Below the pieces are notes generated by a model, which worked only from the letters and a program-made list of their open reading frames with translations, made no database searches and was not told the DNA's origin. From the NCBI RefSeq assembly GCF_002162035.1, contig NZ_CP021138.1:2294001-2358000 (forward strand): a stretch of DNA of 64,000 nucleotides. Reading direction: 5' to 3'. The position numbers and the translations under genes are program-made. This document shows positions 31,132 through 40,035 of this stretch, piece by piece (position 1 is the first letter of the stretch; the number at the start of each line of letters is the position of its first letter). Source of the DNA: Sulfuriferula sp. AH1. GTDB taxonomy: Bacteria > Pseudomonadota > Gammaproteobacteria > Burkholderiales > Sulfuriferulaceae.

Positions 31132-32049
31132 ATGGCACATACACAACATCCTCCGCAGTTTGGCCTGGGCGTAACACTCGCCGTATTTGCCGCGATCGGC
31201 TTTTCCGCCAAAGCGATTTTCGTCAAGCTCGCCTATCTGGCCGCGCCCATCGATGCCATCACGCTGCTGGCATTACGCATGGCGTTCGCCGTGCCGGTAT
31301 TCATCGGCGTAGCCATCTGGAGTTCGCGCCAGCAACATGCAAAAGCGCTGGACCGGCATGACTTTCTGCTGATTATCGGGCTGGGATTCATCGGTTATTA
31401 CGTGTCCAGCCTGCTGGATTTCATGGGGCTGCAATACCTGAGTGCCGGGCTGGAACGGCTGATCCTGTTCCTGTATCCGACCATGACCGTGCTGCTCTCG
31501 GCGGCGCTGTTCAAACATTCGATTACGCGCAGGCATATCATTGCACTGGTGATCAGCTACAGCGGCATTGCGCTGGTATTTTCCCATAATCTGGCACAAC
31601 ACTCAGCCAATATGCTGCTCGGCGCCAGCCTGGTATTTGCCAGCACCCTGAGCTATTCCGTGTATCTGGTAGGTGCAGGGCACGCGATCGGCAAGATAGG
31701 CACGATACGCTTCACTGCGCTGGCGATGATCGTCGCCAGCGCAGTCACGCTCGCCCACTTTGCTGCTACGCATGACCTGAGCGCATTGCAGCTTCCGCAG
31801 CGAATTTACGTGCTGAGTGCAGCCATGGCGATATTCTCAACGGTCTTGCCGGTATTCATGCTGTCGGCGGCCATCCGTCTGATAAATCCGGGCCGCACTG
31901 CGCTGATAGGCTCGGCCGGCCCTGTCGCCACCATCTTCATGGCCTATCTGTTCCTTGGCGAAACCATAGGCGGCTTGCAGATTGCGGGGGCGGTACTGGT
32001 ATTGAGCGGGGTATTGCTGATTAGCTGGCGCAAGAAGCCGGCGAATTAA
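31132..32049 (+). CDS. EamA/DMT-family transporter
   Basis: A 305-residue membrane protein with about ten hydrophobic helices in two EamA repeats (for example FGLGVTLAVFAAIGFSAKAI and the second half ending in AGAVLVLSGVLLISW). The family exports or imports metabolites such as amino acids and nucleosides. The substrate is unknown. Its stop overlaps the stop of the convergent C-S lyase gene by three bases. A structured leader precedes it. Confidence 0.85.
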   Translation: MAHTQHPPQFGLGVTLAVFAAIGFSAKAIFVKLAYLAAPIDAITLLALRMAFAVPVFIGVAIWSSRQQHAKALDRHDFLLIIGLGFIGYYVSSLLDFMGLQYLSAGLERLILFLYPTMTVLLSAALFKHSITRRHIIALVISYSGIALVFSHNLAQHSANMLLGASLVFASTLSYSVYLVGAGHAIGKIGTIRFTALAMIVASAVTLAHFAATHDLSALQLPQRIYVLSAAMAIFSTVLPVFMLSAAIRLINPGRTALIGSAGPVATIFMAYLFLGETIGGLQIAGAVLVLSGVLLISWRKKPAN

Positions 32050-33233
32050 CCCGGCACTGACAATGCAGCCGCCACCCTCGCCAATGCCTCCATTACCACG
32101 GCGCGCGGGCTGGCGAGATTAAGGCGCATGAAGCCGCTGCCGCCCTGGCCGAAGATGGGGCCTGGATTCATGCCGATCCGGCATTGCTGCACGAAGAAGG
32201 CCTGCAGCTGGGCATCGCTCATGCCCAGTTCCCGGCAATCCAGCCACAGCAGATATGTGCCTTCCGCGGCAATGGCGCGAATGCCGGGAATATGTTCGGA
32301 AAGATACTGCATCACCGCATCGCGGGTGTCGCGCAGGTACAGCATCAGCGCATCGCGCCATGCGCCGCCATGCCGATAGGCGGCCGTGAATGCAATCAGG
32401 CTGAACGGGTTGCTGTTATGCACATGCAGACGGGCAAATGCCGCGATCATCGCCTGCCGTATCCCGGCATCGGGAATGATCAGCGCCGACAGCCCGAGGC
32501 CGGGGATATTGAACGTCTTGCTCGGCGCAACGGCGGTAATGACGGCATCGCCCTCGCGCGTCAGCGTCGCCAGCGGGATATGCCGGTATTCCGGATAAAC
32601 CAGATCGGCATGGATCTCGTCAGAAAAAATCGTCAGCCGATAACGGCGGGCGATATCGAGCAGCGCGTCGAATTCATCGCGTTGCCAGACGCGCCCGACC
32701 GGATTATGCGGCGAACACAACAGCAGCAGCTTCGCCCCCTGCTGCGCGCAGTGTTCCAGCTGCGCCAGATCCATGCGATAACGTCCCTGCTCCAGGCGTA
32801 GCGGATTGTGCAGCAAGGCCCGGCCATTGGTCGTCACCGCACTGAAGAACGGCGCATACACCGGCGGCTGCACGATCACGCCCTGATCGGGCCGCGTCAT
32901 GGCCTGCACCGCTGCGTAAATGGAAGGCACCACGCCCGGCGTCAGCACGATCCAGTCACGCTCGACTCGCCAGCCGTATTGCTGAGCCAGCCAGACTATC
33001 AGGCTGGTATACACCGCATCATCAGTCGCGGTATAGCCGTAAACCGGATGCTGCGCCCTTGCGATCAGCGCTTCGGTCACCGCAGGCGGCGCGGCAAAAT
33101 CCATATCCGCCACCCACAGCGGCGTGACGTCGGCACGGCCAAAATAGGCTTGACGGCCGTCCCATTTCTCGCTGGCGGTGCCGGTACGGGAAATGATCCG
33201 GTCGAAGTCAAAAGTCAGCGAATTCGCTGCCAT
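32046..33233 (-). CDS. PatB/MalY-type PLP-dependent C-S lyase
   Basis: Started at MAANSLTFDFDRIISRTGTA (395 residues). A longer upstream frame overlaps hepT and is rejected. It is a fold-type I aminotransferase-like protein with the PatB/MalY signatures: PLWVADMDFAAPPAV, the PLP-contacting SDEIHADL (Asp205) and the Schiff-base Lys239 in APSKTFNIPGLGLS. Family members are cystathionine beta-lyases cleaving C-S bonds of cysteine conjugates. Ovothiol synthesis needs a PLP lyase (OvoB) that cleaves 5-histidylcysteine sulfoxide. Since ovoA lies two genes upstream on the same strand, this enzyme is a candidate for that step; this is inference. Confidence 0.88.
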   Translation of the reverse strand: MAANSLTFDFDRIISRTGTASEKWDGRQAYFGRADVTPLWVADMDFAAPPAVTEALIARAQHPVYGYTATDDAVYTSLIVWLAQQYGWRVERDWIVLTPGVVPSIYAAVQAMTRPDQGVIVQPPVYAPFFSAVTTNGRALLHNPLRLEQGRYRMDLAQLEHCAQQGAKLLLLCSPHNPVGRVWQRDEFDALLDIARRYRLTIFSDEIHADLVYPEYRHIPLATLTREGDAVITAVAPSKTFNIPGLGLSALIIPDAGIRQAMIAAFARLHVHNSNPFSLIAFTAAYRHGGAWRDALMLYLRDTRDAVMQYLSEHIPGIRAIAAEGTYLLWLDCRELGMSDAQLQAFFVQQCRIGMNPGPIFGQGGSGFMRLNLASPRAVVMEALARVAAALSVPG

Positions 33234-33234
33234 A

Positions 33235-33597
33235 CTAGTGCGACAAATCCTGAACCAGTTGCTGCACCTGAACGTACAAACCAGCAAGCTCACTCTGAAT
33301 GGTTTTCCAAACGATCTCAAAGTCGATCTTGAAATACCCATGCGCCAACGCATTGCGCATCTGATAAGCGAATGCCAGAGGTAATTCCGGATGAGATGCT
33401 GCAAACTCGGAAAAATGCATCTCAATGTTATGACAGGCCTCACCGATAACTTCAAAGTTACGAACCACCGCATCCTGAGCCATCTCGCTCTGCAAGAAAG
33501 CCACTTCATCCATATCGTCAGTGTAACGGTCAATACGCTCTATGGCTTGCAAAATGTGCTCCAGGTAGTCGAATAGCCGTTGTTTGTCACGACTCAT
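33235..33597 (-). CDS. hepT: HepT-like RNase toxin (DUF86)
   Basis: A 120-residue all-helical HEPN protein. The RX4HXY active-site motif is intact: Arg81, His86, Tyr88 in RNALAHGY. In characterised pairs HepT is an RNase whose Tyr is AMPylated by the partner MntA. The ATG overlaps the mntA stop as ATGA, and the 3' end stops two bases before the C-S lyase start. The pair sits between ovoA and the lyase gene. Confidence 0.88.
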   Translation of the reverse strand: MSRDKQRLFDYLEHILQAIERIDRYTDDMDEVAFLQSEMAQDAVVRNFEVIGEACHNIEMHFSEFAASHPELPLAFAYQMRNALAHGYFKIDFEIVWKTIQSELAGLYVQVQQLVQDLSH

Positions 33598-33884
33598 ATC
33601 GACACTGCCTCTGCAAGTATTGCAGCACGAAACTTTTCGGGTAGCGCCTTTGGTGTCAGCACATCTACGGGTACGCCAAGCAACTGCAGCAATTCGTACC
33701 TGATCGCACCAATATCGAATAGCGTCGTTTCCGGTGTCGGATCAATCAGGATATCAAGGTCACTCCCCTCAACATCATCACCGTGGAGTACCGACCCGAA
33801 GACACGCGGATTACACGCACGATGCGCAGCTACCACACGGCGAATGTCGTCTCTGTTAATGCCTAGCGCTTCGGATGGTTTCAT
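33594..33884 (-). CDS. mntA: MntA-like nucleotidyltransferase antitoxin
   Basis: A 96-residue minimal nucleotidyltransferase with the GSX10DXD motif: Gly30-Ser31 and Asp42/Asp44. The family neutralises HepT by transferring AMP to it. An AGAGGTG site precedes the ATG. It is translationally coupled to hepT by four overlapping bases, so it is made first, as expected for an antitoxin. Confidence 0.88.
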   Translation of the reverse strand: MKPSEALGINRDDIRRVVAAHRACNPRVFGSVLHGDDVEGSDLDILIDPTPETTLFDIGAIRYELLQLLGVPVDVLTPKALPEKFRAAILAEAVSI

Positions 33885-33935
33885 GAAAGAACACCTCTAA
33901 AATGAGTAATATTAGCGCATTGCGGAAAAAACAGC

Positions 33936-36074
33936 TTACTTAATCCGCTCCCACAGCGTCACCTCGGATAAAGTATGCTGGAACTTGCGCCGGGTCTCGC
34001 GAATCACGAACGGCACGTCCTGCGGTGCGGCGACCAGACGGAAATTTTCGCCAAGCATGGCTTTCAGGCCATCCAGCGTTGTGAAGTTTTCGCCGTCTTT
34101 CTTGTAACCGCCCACCCAGTCCTGCCGTCGCGTATGCTCCTCCAGCCAGGTATAAGGCGAAGCAATCAGCAATATCCCGCCGAGGTTCAGCCGCTCATGC
34201 ACGTTAGCCAAAAACTGCGCCGGGTCATACAGGCGGTCAATCAGGTTGGCCGCCAGAATCAGATCGAAGCCCGTCAAAATCGGCTTGAGGTTGCATGCGT
34301 CGCCCTGCATGAACTGAACTTTATCGCGCACCGCCGCCAATCCCATCGTCGTCAGATCGCGGGTCTTGTATGACACCAGCTCGCCTTCGTCCACCAGCGT
34401 GTAACGGATACTGCCGGTCTGCGCCAGCTGCACGCCCAGATTGATAAAGCGCGCCGAGAAATCCACACCCGTGACTTCATCGAATTGCCGCGCCAGCTCG
34501 AACGTCGCCCGCCCGGTGGCACAGCCCAGATCCAGCGCCTTGCGCATGGGCTTACCGGCCATCACCGCAATGGCGATCTGCGTCAGCGTTCTGGGGAAAT
34601 TGGCGACACCATAATACTCGTCGCCATAATGGAATTCGGCGTACTCCGACAACTGCTTATCGCTCTCGTAATACACATTGGGTACAGTCGCCGGGATATC
34701 GCTGACCACATAGCGGAAACCGGCGTGCTGGAAAAAATGGCGGCGGAAAGCGTAGCGCGCATCGCGCCGCGACTCGTTGCCGCAGGCGATAAACGAGCCG
34801 CCCTTGATCAGGTTATGCCGCCCGTCGAAAGTCGGCGTGGTGAAATCGTCGTACATCGGATGCACTTCGAAGCCGGCGAACGGATAGATCGGCGTTTCCG
34901 TCCACTGCCACACATTGCCCACCACGTCGTACAGCTCGCCATGCGCGAACTGCGTTACCGGGCACGCCGAGACCCAGTGGTCCAGATGCAAATTGGCTGG
35001 CGCTGGCGAATTTGCCGGGACTTCAGCCACGCCGCTGACATCGTACAGGCGATACCACTCGTCTTCGGTCGGCAGCCGCACTGCCTGTCCGCTCTGCGCC
35101 GCCTTCCAGTTGCAGAACGCCTTGGCTTCGTGATAATTGACTTCGACCGGCCAGTCCCACGGCATTGCCACCAGCTCGGTCATCAGGCGCAATTGCCAGG
35201 TAGCGCCTACACGGTGCCAGAATGTCGGCTGCTGCGCCCGGCTGAACTGGCGCCAGCCGCAGCCCTCCTCATCCCACCACGCATCGGTGCAATAACCGTT
35301 CGCCTCGACAAATTCCAGAAACTCGCGATTGCTCACCAGATAACGACCGGCCTGAAATTCGGCGACTTCCGCCACATGCTCGCCGTATTCGTTATCCCAG
35401 CCGTAAATGCCGTCAGCCCGGCTCTTGCCCAGACGCACTGTGCCCGCACTGATGCTCACCAGCTCGTTGCGCGGCGCCTCGCCCGTCAGTTTGCACGGCG
35501 CCCATGCCGGATGCGGCTGCACCCATTCCAGCCGCTGCTGGCGTATCAATACCGACGACGTTTCCAGATGGATGCGCTCGTGCTCTATCCCCATCACAAT
35601 CGTCCACCACGGATGCTGCCAGTCTATCGGCAAACTCAGCGGCGCACGCGCAATCACCGCATCCACCGCCGCGCGCACCTGATCGCGATACGCTTGCACT
35701 TCGGCGACACTCGGCCACGGATAATGCTTGTCATTGAGATCGTCCCAGCTCATTTCATCGACACCCACCGCAAACATCGATTCGAATTGCGGGTTGATGC
35801 GCTCGGTTACCAGCCCCGCCTGCAACAGCTTGTTGATAAAGAAGGTCGCGGTATGGCCGAAATAGAAAATCAGCGGATGCCGCAGGCTGATCGGCTTCTC
35901 GAAATAGGCCGCATCGCAGGCCAGCGTCTCGAACAGCTGCTCATAACGCGTAAACGTCGCATGAAAATAGTCGCGGATGGCGGAACGGGTGGCCTCCACG
36001 CCACTGCCGTTGAGTAACGGCGTACGCGGAAATAAGGAAGTGTGTGCTAAATCCACAGAAGATATCTCACTCAA
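33936..36074 (-). CDS. ovoA: OvoA-type 5-histidylcysteine sulfoxide synthase / methyltransferase
   Basis: A 712-residue three-domain protein. It has an N-terminal DinB-like helical domain, a central FGE-sulfatase (SUMF) domain (about 200-455; WDNEYGEHV, RLPTEDEWY, GNVWQWTE, LIKGGSF) and a C-terminal SAM methyltransferase with DLGCATGRA at 514-522. Iron ligands fit His74 (YFGHTA), His165 and His169 (EHERIHLE). This architecture is that of OvoA, which joins Cys to C5 of His and N-methylates the thiol product to ovothiol A; EgtB lacks the methyltransferase. The assigned start is TTG; a GTG at 36056 is an alternative. A PLP lyase is still needed and one lies nearby. Confidence 0.9.
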   Translation of the reverse strand: MSEISSVDLAHTSLFPRTPLLNGSGVEATRSAIRDYFHATFTRYEQLFETLACDAAYFEKPISLRHPLIFYFGHTATFFINKLLQAGLVTERINPQFESMFAVGVDEMSWDDLNDKHYPWPSVAEVQAYRDQVRAAVDAVIARAPLSLPIDWQHPWWTIVMGIEHERIHLETSSVLIRQQRLEWVQPHPAWAPCKLTGEAPRNELVSISAGTVRLGKSRADGIYGWDNEYGEHVAEVAEFQAGRYLVSNREFLEFVEANGYCTDAWWDEEGCGWRQFSRAQQPTFWHRVGATWQLRLMTELVAMPWDWPVEVNYHEAKAFCNWKAAQSGQAVRLPTEDEWYRLYDVSGVAEVPANSPAPANLHLDHWVSACPVTQFAHGELYDVVGNVWQWTETPIYPFAGFEVHPMYDDFTTPTFDGRHNLIKGGSFIACGNESRRDARYAFRRHFFQHAGFRYVVSDIPATVPNVYYESDKQLSEYAEFHYGDEYYGVANFPRTLTQIAIAVMAGKPMRKALDLGCATGRATFELARQFDEVTGVDFSARFINLGVQLAQTGSIRYTLVDEGELVSYKTRDLTTMGLAAVRDKVQFMQGDACNLKPILTGFDLILAANLIDRLYDPAQFLANVHERLNLGGILLIASPYTWLEEHTRRQDWVGGYKKDGENFTTLDGLKAMLGENFRLVAAPQDVPFVIRETRRKFQHTLSEVTLWERIK

Positions 36075-36165
36075 AATAGATTAGTCGATGCGCCTCGCTG
36101 ACGTTGACAGGCGGACTGGAGTTTACTGCTGATGCTATCAACAAATAGCCGAAGCGCAATGCGTT

Positions 36166-36738
36166 TTAATGAGAAACCCCATCGCGTTTCAATACCTTGA
36201 ATGCGGTGCGCAACAGGATTTGCACATCCAGCGACCATGACATGTTTTGCAAATATTCGGCATCCAGCTGCACTTTTTGCGGAATGGGCAACTCATCACG
36301 GCCATTGATCTGCGCCCAGCCGGTCAGTCCCGGCACCAGATGCTGCACCCCCATTGTCGTGCGCAAACTGATCAGGTCATCCTGATTGAACAATGCGGGG
36401 CGCGGCCCCACCAGGCTCATATCGCCCACAAGGATACTCCAGATTTGCGGCAGCTCGTCCAGGCTGGATTTCCGCAGAAATCCGCCTATGGATGTCAGAT
36501 ATTGTTCCGGCTTGCCCAGCAAATGGGTCGCCACCGCAGGCGTGTCTATCCGCATGGTTCTGAATTTTGGCATACGGAACAGCTTGTTGTCTCGCCCCAC
36601 TCGGTCCGACCAGTACAGCACGGGGCCACGGGACGTCAGCTTAACCATGATAGCCACCAATATCATCGGGACGCACGCCATGATCAGCACCAGCCCTGCC
36701 ACCACCAGATCCATCATGCGTTTGCCGCGATAACCCAT
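36166..36738 (-). CDS. Initiating sugar-1-phosphate transferase (monotopic PGT)
   Basis: A 190-residue protein of the bacterial sugar transferase family (WcaJ/PglC/WbpL-function). It has a single hydrophobic N-terminal segment (DLVVAGLVLIMACVPMILVA), then MPKFRTMRID, SLDELPQIWSILVGDMSLVGPRP and GLTGWAQINGR. It should move a sugar phosphate from a nucleotide sugar to undecaprenyl phosphate, starting a glycan. The ATG at 36738 has an AGGA seven bases upstream. An ATG 21 bases earlier is possible but poorly spaced. It is the last gene of the polysaccharide locus. Confidence 0.88.
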   Translation of the reverse strand: MGYRGKRMMDLVVAGLVLIMACVPMILVAIMVKLTSRGPVLYWSDRVGRDNKLFRMPKFRTMRIDTPAVATHLLGKPEQYLTSIGGFLRKSSLDELPQIWSILVGDMSLVGPRPALFNQDDLISLRTTMGVQHLVPGLTGWAQINGRDELPIPQKVQLDAEYLQNMSWSLDVQILLRTAFKVLKRDGVSH

Positions 36739-36762
36739 ACCGTTTTCCTGTTTTCCCATTCC

Positions 36763-37716
36763 CTACTTGCCAGCTTGTTCAAACCAGCGCACGGTTTCCG
36801 ATAAGCCCTGCTGCATGGAGTACGGAGGCAGCCACCCAAGCTCGCGGCGAATCCCGGAGCTATCAATCTGCAATGAACCGATCAGCCGTTCAACTTCACC
36901 GGACAGCCCTGTCATCTTTCCGGCCAGTTTCAGCAAAAACGACGGGAGCGGCCATAACCAGCTATGTTTCCCCATCAAATTCGCCATATACTGCATCAAT
37001 AACGGCGTCGAAATGTCTTCGCCATCGCTCACCAGATACGTCTTGCCCACAGCAGCCGGATGCGTCGCGCATGTAATCAGCGCATCAACAAAATTGCCCA
37101 GATAAATCATGCTGCGCCGATTGAGAACCGACGCCAGCGGCAACGGCACGCCCCACGACACCAACTTCAACAGGCGAAGAAAATTTCCGCCAACGCCGGG
37201 GCCATATATTAACGGGGGCCGCACAATGACCACTTCCAAACCGGTCTCAAGCGCCACCTGACGCAACGCCTGCTCGGCTTCGTATTTCGAAACGCCGTAC
37301 GAATCCTGCGGGGCAGGTACATCCAGCTCCGAGTAAGGGACGCCTGCAGTCTGCTCGCCATTCACCTTGATAGAACTGACATAGACCAGCCGCTTCACCC
37401 CACTGCTTGCCGCAGCACGCGCAAGGCGCTCGGTTCCGGCCACATTGACTTCCCGAAATGCGGCCAGAGGATCAGCGGCATTCTCGCGCATTACATGAAC
37501 GCGCGCGGCGAGGTGGATAACGATATCCACACCGGCCAGCGCTGCTAGCCAGTCAGTTCCAGCATTCAAACTTCCTACAATCCGGTATTCCATCCCAGAT
37601 ATTTGGTGTTTAGGCACGCTCCTAACTGCACCAACCGCACATACATCTTGTGCCGCTAATCTGCTACAGATAGCACTACCGACAAATCCAGAAGCGCCAG
37701 TAATTAATACCTTCAC
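36763..37716 (-). CDS. WbpV-like NAD-dependent sugar dehydrogenase/epimerase
   Basis: A 317-residue extended short-chain dehydrogenase. It has the Rossmann motif TGASGFVGSAI at the N-terminus, the active-site pair YGVSK and a VSSIKVNGE strand. The overall pattern resembles 4-ketoreductases acting before WbpL-type transferases (WbpV in Pseudomonas O6). The adjacent phosphoglycosyl transferase would use its product, probably a UDP-2-acetamido-6-deoxyhexose. Exact substrate is inferred. Its start overlaps the upstream glycosyltransferase stop by four bases. Confidence 0.75.
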   Translation of the reverse strand: MKVLITGASGFVGSAICSRLAAQDVCAVGAVRSVPKHQISGMEYRIVGSLNAGTDWLAALAGVDIVIHLAARVHVMRENAADPLAAFREVNVAGTERLARAAASSGVKRLVYVSSIKVNGEQTAGVPYSELDVPAPQDSYGVSKYEAEQALRQVALETGLEVVIVRPPLIYGPGVGGNFLRLLKLVSWGVPLPLASVLNRRSMIYLGNFVDALITCATHPAAVGKTYLVSDGEDISTPLLMQYMANLMGKHSWLWPLPSFLLKLAGKMTGLSGEVERLIGSLQIDSSGIRRELGWLPPYSMQQGLSETVRWFEQAGK

Positions 37717-38834
37717 TGACGGTACCTCTTCACTAAATCGCTATATAACGCCACATACGACTGCACCATTTGATCCGCTGTAAATTGTTTCCAGTATCGA
37801 TCTTCGGCACGCTTGCCCATATCCGCGGCCATCTCAGGGTGTTCCCACAAATAACGCATCGCTTGACGGAATGCCACTGGATCATCAGGCGGCACAACCA
37901 GCCCTGTTTCATTCGCAATATTAATAAAGGTCGTACCAGTACCAATTTCGCAAGAAATCATCGGCTTGCCATACATTGCACCCTCTAGCAGCGAGATGCC
38001 AAAAGCTTCCGAGCGCAGATGCGAAGGGAAAACAAATCCATAACACAAACTTAACAATGCGGCCTTGTCCTCATCAGGCAAGCGTCCCAGAAAATAAATA
38101 TTACGCAAACCAAGCCGTGCCGCTTGCGCTTTCAACTCCTGCTCAAGCGGCCCGGCACCGACTATCACTATTGGATAATCAGTGCCTTGTGCCGCTGCCA
38201 ACAAGATATGCAAACCCTTGTAGTAGCGAAGCACGCCTACAAACAAGAAAAATTTCGGCCCGATTTTTTCACGCCAATATGCCAATCTATCGGACGAGGG
38301 GTGAGGATAGCTAGACTTATCCAAGCCATATGGAATCACACTAACCTTATCTGCAAATCTTTTCAGCACATGACTGCTGGCAAGATAATTGGGTGAGGCG
38401 GCCACAATATGATCAACATTACCCAAAAATTTAAACATTAACGGAGAATAAAGCTTAAGCAGATATTTCTGACGAATAATATCCGAATGGTAGGACACCA
38501 ACGCTGGCTTTTTCACCCTGGTCGCAAAGTGAACTACATCCATAAATGGCCAGGGAAAGTGGTAATGAATGACATCTGCCTGCTTTGCCAGCTGTGAAAA
38601 ACGCGAAAAGGCAGAAGCAGAAAAGCCTGCCGAAGCAATGTGCAAATCAAGTTTGGCACGATGCGCCAGATAGCCATCGATTTCAACTGTGCGAGCATGA
38701 CGATCAGGCGTGAGCGAAAGCACATCAGTTTTGACACCCAGTTTCTGCGCACCTCTGGCGATCTGATTAATCACCTGCTCAATACCTCCCATCGTATCCG
38801 GGAAGGAAGTCTTGTAAAAATGTAGCACCCTCAT
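37713..38834 (-). CDS. GT4 glycosyltransferase, WbpZ-like
   Basis: A 373-residue GT-B enzyme. The N-terminus MRVLHFYKTSFPDTMGGIEQ with its GGIE loop and the C-terminal EAFGISLLEGAMYGKP (E-x7-E motif) define GT4. Position after gmd, rmd and another GT4 matches wbpZ in the A-band D-rhamnan locus, where it adds the first D-rhamnose residues. That role is inferred from order. The base composition is visibly more A/T-rich than in the flanking core genes. Confidence 0.8.
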   Translation of the reverse strand: MRVLHFYKTSFPDTMGGIEQVINQIARGAQKLGVKTDVLSLTPDRHARTVEIDGYLAHRAKLDLHIASAGFSASAFSRFSQLAKQADVIHYHFPWPFMDVVHFATRVKKPALVSYHSDIIRQKYLLKLYSPLMFKFLGNVDHIVAASPNYLASSHVLKRFADKVSVIPYGLDKSSYPHPSSDRLAYWREKIGPKFFLFVGVLRYYKGLHILLAAAQGTDYPIVIVGAGPLEQELKAQAARLGLRNIYFLGRLPDEDKAALLSLCYGFVFPSHLRSEAFGISLLEGAMYGKPMISCEIGTGTTFINIANETGLVVPPDDPVAFRQAMRYLWEHPEMAADMGKRAEDRYWKQFTADQMVQSYVALYSDLVKRYRQ

Positions 38835-38883
38835 AAAACCACACCTAAATAAAGCTGCGTTATGACAACACCGGCAACACCTT

Positions 38884-40035
38884 TCACTGTCCGGCCAGCT
38901 TATAAGCGATGAGCGTCGCGGCTACAGTTTTGTCCCAGGAAAATTCAGCTGCCCGCTTCAAGCCACGGCAACGGGCTTCTGCGCACCATACGTCATCTTC
39001 CAAAGCCCGCATCAACGCCTCATATAAAGCCTCGGCATCATCGACAGCAATAAGCACGGCACCATCAACCCCAGCCACTTCAGGTAAAGAAGCCGCATTT
39101 GAGCAAATAACCGGGGTTCCCGCAGCCATTGCCTCCAACACAGGCAAACCAAAACCCTCATAACGTGATGGATAGAGGAAAACACGGGCACCAGCATATA
39201 AAGCCGGCAATGAGGCCTCGTCCACAAACCCAAGATAACGCGCCCATCCAGCACGTTCACCCGCTCTCAGCCGTGCAATCGTATCCTCGCTCTTCCAGCC
39301 CTCAAACCCCACCACGACCAATGGCATCCGTAACCGCAAAGCATGAGGCATCCTCTCGTACACATCGAGCAACATGCCTATGTTTTTACGCGGGTCCAGT
39401 GAGCTGACAAAAAGCGAATAGCGCCCGAAATGCAGCTCCCATCGTGACAAAACAGGTGCCACTTCAATAATATCCATAGGGCGATAATCGGATGATGCTG
39501 CCAAAGGAGCAACCACAATTCGCCTCAATGGCCAGTTGAAATAAACAGCAACCTCCTGGCGAGTAAACTCGGAATCGGTTACTAATACCTGAACCCGTTT
39601 CATGATTTTAGGCAGCTCTTTTTGCATGCGCCGTACGCGTGCAGCAGGATGGCATTCAGGCCACGAAAACATGGACAAATCGTGGAAAGTTGCTACACAA
39701 GGCCCAGGGTGAGGTGGCAAATAATAATTAGGCCCGTGAAAAACATAATCATTGAAATCACGCAATGCTCGCTTTTGCGCAAGCGCCTCAACACGCAAAT
39801 ATACCTCAGCAAACATCGGCAAACTGCCAACTACACGTCTCAAATGCGCATTATTTTGCTGAACACGTCCGATGGCAGGTCTCTCTGGCAGCCCGTCAAG
39901 CACACTGCCACCACGTAAATAACGCACGCGCTCAATGCCTGCGGCGCCCGGCAAACGCCGCCCCAATTCATAAGCATAACGGCCGATTCCCGTTAGCGGG
40001 TAGCGGACGATATCCGCACCAAACAATACCTTCAT
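38884..40035 (-). CDS. GT4 glycosyltransferase, WbpY-like
   Basis: Started at MKVLFGADIVRYPLTGIGRY (383 residues), whose ATG overlaps the rmd stop as ATGA. GT-B fold with the donor-site motif YPSRYEGFGLPVLEAMAAGTP and SSLDPRKNIGMLLD. Coupling to rmd, which makes GDP-D-rhamnose, makes a D-rhamnosyltransferase role likely and matches wbpY by position. The acceptor is unknown. Confidence 0.82.
   Translation of the reverse strand: MKVLFGADIVRYPLTGIGRYAYELGRRLPGAAGIERVRYLRGGSVLDGLPERPAIGRVQQNNAHLRRVVGSLPMFAEVYLRVEALAQKRALRDFNDYVFHGPNYYLPPHPGPCVATFHDLSMFSWPECHPAARVRRMQKELPKIMKRVQVLVTDSEFTRQEVAVYFNWPLRRIVVAPLAASSDYRPMDIIEVAPVLSRWELHFGRYSLFVSSLDPRKNIGMLLDVYERMPHALRLRMPLVVVGFEGWKSEDTIARLRAGERAGWARYLGFVDEASLPALYAGARVFLYPSRYEGFGLPVLEAMAAGTPVICSNAASLPEVAGVDGAVLIAVDDAEALYEALMRALEDDVWCAEARCRGLKRAAEFSWDKTVAATLIAYKLAGQ

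Noticed and set aside
34485-36017. 510-codon open frame antisense to ovoA
   Set aside because: Same reasoning: it is the complement of a clear three-domain protein and its translation shows no family motif.
33936-36074. EgtB ergothioneine synthase
   Set aside because: The C-terminal methyltransferase domain fused to the DinB/FGE core is the OvoA arrangement, and no egtD or egtC is nearby.
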